Part shown: piece by piece, positions 24,893 through 27,710 of the stretch
How the letters are laid out: each line of letters opens with the position of its first letter
Numbering within the stretch: position 1 is the first letter of the stretch
Source: Treponema sp.
GTDB taxonomy: Bacteria; Spirochaetota; Spirochaetia; Treponematales; Breznakiellaceae
Length of the DNA stretch: 27,710 bases
Reading direction: 5' to 3'
Assembly (NCBI GenBank): GCA_031270205.1
Contig: JAISYA010000221.1
Span: 1-27,710 of the forward strand
The notes under the pieces: model-generated
Seen by the model: only the letters and a program-made list of their open reading frames with translations
Database searches by the model: none
What the model was told of the DNA's origin: nothing
Translations under genes and position numbers: made by a program

Positions 24893-24921
24893 ATTCTACG
24901 GAGAAAACCAACAAGGTTCAA
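24893..24921 (-). promoter_or_regulatory. Promoter of the mraZ-fliJ run
   Basis: On the minus strand TTGAAC (24921-24916) and TAGAAT (24898-24893) are separated by exactly 17 bp, a good sigma-70-type promoter. Transcription would begin near 24886, giving a leader of about 45-50 bases that holds the MraZ boxes. AT-rich sequence lies farther upstream (24922-24970) and may act as an UP element. Confidence 0.75.
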
Positions 24922-24953
24922 GCGGAAAATCAAGAAAAAATTATAAATAGTAT

Positions 24954-24969
24954 AAAAAAGCCCTTTTTT
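24954..24969. other. AAAAAAG-CC-CTTTTTT inverted repeat in the divergent promoter region
   Basis: A perfect 7-bp inverted repeat with a 2-bp centre in AT-rich DNA between the two divergent promoters. It could be a protein site or simply part of an AT-rich UP element serving both directions. It does not follow a gene end, so a terminator role is unlikely. The rest of the 24840-25036 gap is taken up by the two promoters and the MraZ boxes. Confidence 0.35.
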
Positions 24970-25000
24970 CTCTATACATTCATGTAGTATTTTGGCTCTC

Positions 25001-25030
25001 TTGCGGATTTTTCGCGTTTTGCGTTATGAT
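25001..25030 (+). promoter_or_regulatory. Promoter for a leaderless transcript
   Basis: TTGCGG (25001-25006) and TATGAT (25025-25030) are 18 bp apart. A start site 7 bases after the -10 falls on base 25037, the A of the ATG of the next gene, and no Shine-Dalgarno precedes that ATG. The simplest reading is a leaderless mRNA. Confidence 0.55.
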
Positions 25031-25036
25031 ACCCGC

Positions 25037-25276
25037 ATGTTTACAAATGAATATTTTGTGATTTTTCCCGAAGGCGACATACAGGAAATACCCGGACGGC
25101 TGCCGATAAACAGCGTTGTAGACATCAACGGCAGGCCCCTCCCCGTCCCCCTCCCTACCAACCGGATGATCGCCTTTCGGGTACACAAAATACAAACCGA
25201 CGAAGACAAGGGGAAAAATGACACCTACCATTTTCTGGAATTACTCAGCGCCGAAGAACTCTTGGCCTATATATGA
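25037..25276 (+). CDS. Small conserved-looking protein of unknown function
   Basis: 79 residues from ATG 25037. A TTG 15 codons upstream (24992) is open but would lie before the predicted promoter, so the ATG is preferred. The sequence begins MFTNEYFVIFPEGDIQEIPG and ends with LELLSAEELLAYI; it looks like a compact beta-rich domain with a C-terminal helix. No membrane segment or signal peptide. I do not recognise a family. It is divergent from mraZ and 9 bp before the nuclease-like gene, so the two probably form an operon. Function cannot be assigned. Confidence 0.65.
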   Translation: MFTNEYFVIFPEGDIQEIPGRLPINSVVDINGRPLPVPLPTNRMIAFRVHKIQTDEDKGKNDTYHFLELLSAEELLAYI

Positions 25277-25285
25277 AAATAAACG

Positions 25286-25999
25286 ATGGCTGTAAATAAA
25301 ATCGGGACCAGGCGGGAGAGCAGCCTGCACCGGATATTGAAATTCCGCTGCGCCGGAGCGGAGGGACAAACCGAAGTAGACGCCGGCGCTTATGTAGCCG
25401 ACGGGATAAGCGCCGAAGGGGAATTTATCGAAGTCCAAACCGGCAGCTTTGCCCCGCTTAGACAAAAAGCGCGGGAACTGGCCTTCCGGGGCGGGCTGCG
25501 GATCATCCATCCGGTGATTGTCACAAAATACATCGAAGTGCTGGACAAGCGGGGACAAACCCTGTACCGGCGGAAAAGCCCCCGCCGGGGAAGCCCCTGG
25601 GACCTGTTCGACGCCCTGGTCTACGCCCCGGAACTGCCCCTGATCCCCGGCCTCCGCATAGAGCTTGCCCTGGTAGATGTCGTGGAAAAACGCATATCCA
25701 ACGGTAAAGGCTCCTGGCGGCGGAAGGGCTTAAGTATCCTCGGCCGGGAACTCTCCGCCTGGCGCGAAAGCATCACCCTGCAAAGCCCCAAAGACTACCT
25801 CCGTTTTGTTCCCTTCAAACGAGACGAGGAATTCACCAGTTTCCTGCTTGCAAAAAAGGCGGGAATACCTGTGCATACGGCGCAAAAAACCCTCAATACG
25901 CTGTACAAAATGAAACTCGTCGAAAGAATTGGGAAAAAGGGGAATACCTTGGTGTATAAGCTCAAAGCGCGGGCAACGCGCCGAAATGCCTCATTTTGA
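25286..25999 (+). CDS. Possible PD-(D/E)XK nuclease-like protein with C-terminal winged helix
   Basis: 237 residues, no signal or membrane segment. The first half has a pattern consistent with a PD-(D/E)XK nuclease core: E11 in a starting helix (RESSLHRILK), E30/D32 (TEVDAG), and E49-x-Q51 (FIEVQTG), followed by a helix (APLRQKARELA) and a beta strand (RIIHPVIVT). The last 55 residues (FTSFLLAKKAGIPVHTAQKTL and KMKLVERIGKKGNTLVYKL) look like a winged helix-turn-helix. Nuclease activity is not established; the fold call is by eye. It starts 9 bp after the 79-aa gene and has no clear Shine-Dalgarno. A DNA-acting function is the most likely reading. Confidence 0.6.
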   Translation: MAVNKIGTRRESSLHRILKFRCAGAEGQTEVDAGAYVADGISAEGEFIEVQTGSFAPLRQKARELAFRGGLRIIHPVIVTKYIEVLDKRGQTLYRRKSPRRGSPWDLFDALVYAPELPLIPGLRIELALVDVVEKRISNGKGSWRRKGLSILGRELSAWRESITLQSPKDYLRFVPFKRDEEFTSFLLAKKAGIPVHTAQKTLNTLYKMKLVERIGKKGNTLVYKLKARATRRNASF

Positions 26000-26018
26000 A
26001 ATGTTACCGAAAGTCCTC

Positions 26019-26049
26019 TTGACACTCCCCTCCCCTCCCCGCCTATACT
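26019..26049 (+). promoter_or_regulatory. Promoter for the riboswitch-oadB transcript, with a pentamer repeat in its spacer
   Basis: A consensus TTGACA (26019-26024) and TATACT (26044-26049) are 19 bp apart, slightly longer than ideal. The spacer is largely three copies of TCCCC. Transcription would begin near 26056-26057, exactly at the first base of helix P1 of the leader RNA, which supports both calls. Confidence 0.7.
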
Positions 26050-26056
26050 GACCATA

Positions 26057-26163
26057 CAAAGAGGGAGTAGCCGGCGTACAGAGTACGCAGAATCATCCGT
26101 CAGGACGAATCGCGGTTCAAAAGCCGTGATTCCGGATTATTCACCAAAGGGCAAGACTTTTTG
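26057..26163 (+). ncRNA. yybP-ykoY-family (Mn2+-type) riboswitch aptamer
   Basis: P1: CAAAGAG (26057-26063) pairs with CTTTTTG (26157-26163) with one G-U. It encloses the two conserved strands GGGAGTAGC (26063-26071) and GGCAAGA (26150-26156). P2 is GCGTAC-AGA-GTACGC (26074-26088). P3 is GAATCATCCG (26090-26099) with CGGATTATTC (26133-26142), one mismatch, leading through the CGTCA internal loop (26099-26103) to a 9-bp upper stem, GAATCGCGG (26107-26115) with CCGTGATTC. This order of GGGAGUAGC, P2, NCGUCA loop, long P3 and GCAAGAC matches the Lactococcus yybP-ykoY RNA as I remember it. The usual P4 hairpin is reduced. A switched ion other than Mn2+ cannot be excluded. Confidence 0.8.
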
Positions 26164-26232
26164 CCGCCGCGGTTTTGTGCGCCGAAAGCGCGGGCCGGAC
26201 GGTAGAGGGCCTTGTCCTTTTTTGTAAAGGGG
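26150..26232 (+). promoter_or_regulatory. Expression platform of the oadB riboswitch
   Basis: GGCAA (26150-26154) can pair with TTGCC (26161-26165), which would destroy helix P1, so the two folds exclude each other. Farther on are a GCGC-CGAAA-GCGC hairpin (26179-26191) and GGAC/GTCC (26197-26217) followed by six T. CCTTT (26216-26220) can also pair with AAAGG (26226-26230), hiding the AAAGGGG ribosome site of oadB. Control could be by weak termination, by ribosome-site masking, or both. These pairings are read by eye; no folding energies were computed. Confidence 0.55.
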
Positions 26233-26236
26233 TCGT

Positions 26237-27379
26237 ATGGAATTTTTGGTAGAGGGTTTTACGCTGTTAACATGGAAACAGCTGGTGATGTATGCTATCG
26301 GGATAGTCCTGATAGTCCTGGCGATAAAAAAGGAGTACGAACCCGCCCTGCTGCTGCCCATGGGCTTTGGGGCGATTCTGGTGAACCTGCCCATGAGCGG
26401 GGTGCTGAACCAGGTGCTGCCCGGCGTGGGCGAGGTCCACGGGGTGGTCCAGTGGCTTTTTGAGACCGGCATTGAGGCTTCCGAGGTGATGCCCCTGCTG
26501 CTCTTTATCGGCATCGGGGCCATGATCGACTTTTCGCCGCTGCTTTCAAGGCCGGTGTTTTTTCTGTTCGGCGCGTCGGCCCATTTCGGGATTTTCGCCG
26601 CCATTACCCTTTCGGTGCTGCTGGGCTTTGACCTGCGGGACGCGGCGGCCATCGGCATTATCGGCGCAGCCGACGGGCCGACCACGATCCTCGTTTCCCA
26701 GGTGCTGCACTCCCGTTACGTGGGGCCAATCGCGGTGGCGGCCTATTCCTACATGTCCCTCGTGCCGATTATCCAGCCCCTTGCCATAAAACTTGTGACC
26801 ACCAAAAAAGAGCGGCAGATTCGCATGGAGGCGGTGGCAAGCTCCGAGGTCCCCAAGTCCCTAAAGATCATTTTCCCGATTGTGGTAACGGTGGTGGTCG
26901 GCTTTATCGCCCCGGCGGCGGTTTCCCTCATCGGCTTTTTAATGTTCGGCAACCTTATCAGGGAGTGTACGGTGCTGGATTCCCTTTCCGAGGCGGCGCA
27001 GAAGAATCTTTCCAATCTGATAACCCTGCTCCTCGGCATTACCATTTCCTTTACCATGCAGGCGGACCGTTTTATCACGGTTGAAACCGTCAAAATCCTC
27101 GCGCTGGGACTTTTCGCCTTTATCTTTGACACCATCGGCGGCGTGCTCTTCACCAAAATGCTCAACCTTTTCCTTAAAAAGAAAATTAACCCCATGATCG
27201 GCGCGGCGGGCATTTCGGCCTTTCCCATGTCGGCCAGGGTTATTCAGAAGCTTGCCCTCAAGGAAGATCCGCAGAATTATCTGCTGATGCATGCGGTAAG
27301 CGCCAATGTCTCAGGCCAGATCGCCTCGGTGGTGGCCAGCGGCCTGGTGTTAAGCCTTATCACCGGTTATCTGCAATAA
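26237..27379 (+). CDS. oadB: Sodium-pumping decarboxylase beta subunit (OadB/GcdB/MmdB family)
   Basis: 380 residues, with many hydrophobic segments. OadB-type proteins decarboxylate carboxybiotin and use the energy to pump Na+ out across the inner membrane. The family signature is GIIGAADGPTTILVSQ at about residue 140, with the Asp that binds Na+; MPLLLFIGIGAMIDFSPLL, and toward the C-terminus GISAFPMSARVIQ and HAVSANVSGQIASVVASG, are also typical. The ATG follows AAAGGGG by 4 bases, and this site is within the riboswitch platform. No biotin/carboxyltransferase alpha subunit (OadA) lies downstream in the window, so the substrate (oxaloacetate, glutaconyl-CoA or methylmalonyl-CoA) cannot be told. 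Confidence 0.92.
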   Translation: MEFLVEGFTLLTWKQLVMYAIGIVLIVLAIKKEYEPALLLPMGFGAILVNLPMSGVLNQVLPGVGEVHGVVQWLFETGIEASEVMPLLLFIGIGAMIDFSPLLSRPVFFLFGASAHFGIFAAITLSVLLGFDLRDAAAIGIIGAADGPTTILVSQVLHSRYVGPIAVAAYSYMSLVPIIQPLAIKLVTTKKERQIRMEAVASSEVPKSLKIIFPIVVTVVVGFIAPAAVSLIGFLMFGNLIRECTVLDSLSEAAQKNLSNLITLLLGITISFTMQADRFITVETVKILALGLFAFIFDTIGGVLFTKMLNLFLKKKINPMIGAAGISAFPMSARVIQKLALKEDPQNYLLMHAVSANVSGQIASVVASGLVLSLITGYLQ

Positions 27380-27393
27380 GGGAGGTAAAAACG

Positions 27394-27540
27394 ATGATAA
27401 ACTACAGCGATCTGGCGGCGTCTCTGGCAATTATGTGGAAGGGTATGATCGGTCTCTTTGTGGTCTGCGGCTTTGTTATGGTCCTCATCATGCTGATTTC
27501 CCGCGCGCTGACCAAAACGGAGAAAAAAGCCGGGACCTGA
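27394..27540 (+). CDS. OadG-like small membrane subunit
   Basis: 48 residues (MINYSDLAAS to KKAGT). One membrane segment of about 20 residues (MIGLFVVCGFVMVLIMLI) is followed by a basic tail (SRALTKTEKK). GGGAGG ends 8 bases before the ATG, and oadB ends 14 bp upstream, so the two are in one operon. OadG gamma subunits assemble OadA onto OadB, but full-length ones are about 80 residues with a Pro-rich, His-bearing tail for metal; this one lacks that. It fits the OadG-related small transporter subunit described beside OadB genes. The family call is by size, topology and position. Confidence 0.7.
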   Translation: MINYSDLAASLAIMWKGMIGLFVVCGFVMVLIMLISRALTKTEKKAGT

Positions 27541-27542
27541 GA

Positions 27543-27696
27543 GGCCCTTTTCCGTGACAGCCCTCCGCAGGCGGGCTTGCCGAAGGGCCAAAATGAGCCT
27601 CCGCGGGGCAAGCCCCGCGGTATCTTTAGCGCTGCTTAACTTGATCGGAGGCTCGTTCGATAGGAAGTTTTTTATACCCTCCCCCGCGCAAGCGGG
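27543..27696. repeat. Three adjacent GC-rich palindromes after the oad genes
   Basis: First, GGCCCTT (27543-27549) and AAGGGCC (27583-27589) enclose AGCCC/GGGCT (27559-27577). Second, GAGCCTCCG (27595-27603) and CGGAGGCTC (27646-27654) surround and overlap a perfect 9-bp hairpin, CCGCGGGGC-AA-GCCCCGCGG (27601-27620). Third, CCCGC-GCAA-GCGGG (27683-27696). None is followed by a clear U-tract; the third shares its GCAA loop with the hairpin in the 233-714 repeats. They may end oad transcription or be REP-like elements. I see no gene in 27541-27710. Confidence 0.65.
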
Positions 27697-27710
27697 TTCT
27701 TTGGTTTAAT

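Noticed and set aside
24992..25036. Longer TTG start for the 79-aa protein
   Set aside because: It would begin upstream of the predicted promoter elements and has no ribosome site.
26057..26163. T-box or S-box leader
   Set aside because: No T-box sequence, specifier stem or kink-turn; the GGGAGUAGC and GCAAGA strands fit yybP-ykoY instead.
26137..26685. 182-residue frame on the minus strand
   Set aside because: Antisense to the riboswitch platform and oadB start; Pro/Ser/Arg-rich shadow.

Overview
The window looks like a chromosomal segment of a GC-rich spirochaete, most likely a Treponema of the termite-gut type. This is inferred from the gene order (division genes, then xerD, dprA, topA, xerC, hslVU and the flgB-fliJ flagellar genes, as I remember it from the T. 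pallidum chromosome) and from high GC; no search was run.

Minus strand, 24839 down to 718: 24 genes run in one direction with almost no gaps (stop/start overlaps or a few bases; largest gaps 117 and 91 bp). The first part is a trimmed division and cell-wall (dcw) cluster: mraZ, rsmH, ftsL, murF, mraY, ftsW, ftsQ, ftsA, ftsZ. Then come xerD, a membrane-anchored TPR protein, dprA, topA, xerC, hslV and hslU. It ends with the periplasmic-flagellum basal-body and export genes flgB, flgC, fliE, fliF, fliG, fliH, fliI, fliJ. The only clear promoter found for this strand lies in front of mraZ, followed by five T(G/A)GRA boxes at exact 10-bp spacing that fill the 5' leader: an autoregulatory MraZ operator.

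Plus strand, 25001-27540: a divergent, apparently leaderless promoter drives a 79-aa unknown protein and a 237-aa protein that may be a PD-(D/E)XK-like nuclease with a winged helix. A separate promoter then transcribes a leader that folds like the yybP-ykoY (Mn2+) riboswitch family. It sits directly in front of an OadB-type sodium-pumping decarboxylase beta subunit and a 48-aa OadG-like membrane peptide. A yybP-ykoY-type switch in front of a Na+ pump subunit is the most interesting signal here.

Flanks: bases 2-163 hold the C-terminus of an unrecognised gene. Bases 233-714 are four diverged 114-bp repeats that end 3 bp from the fliJ stop codon. The right end (27543-27696) is a set of nested GC-rich palindromes with no gene seen.
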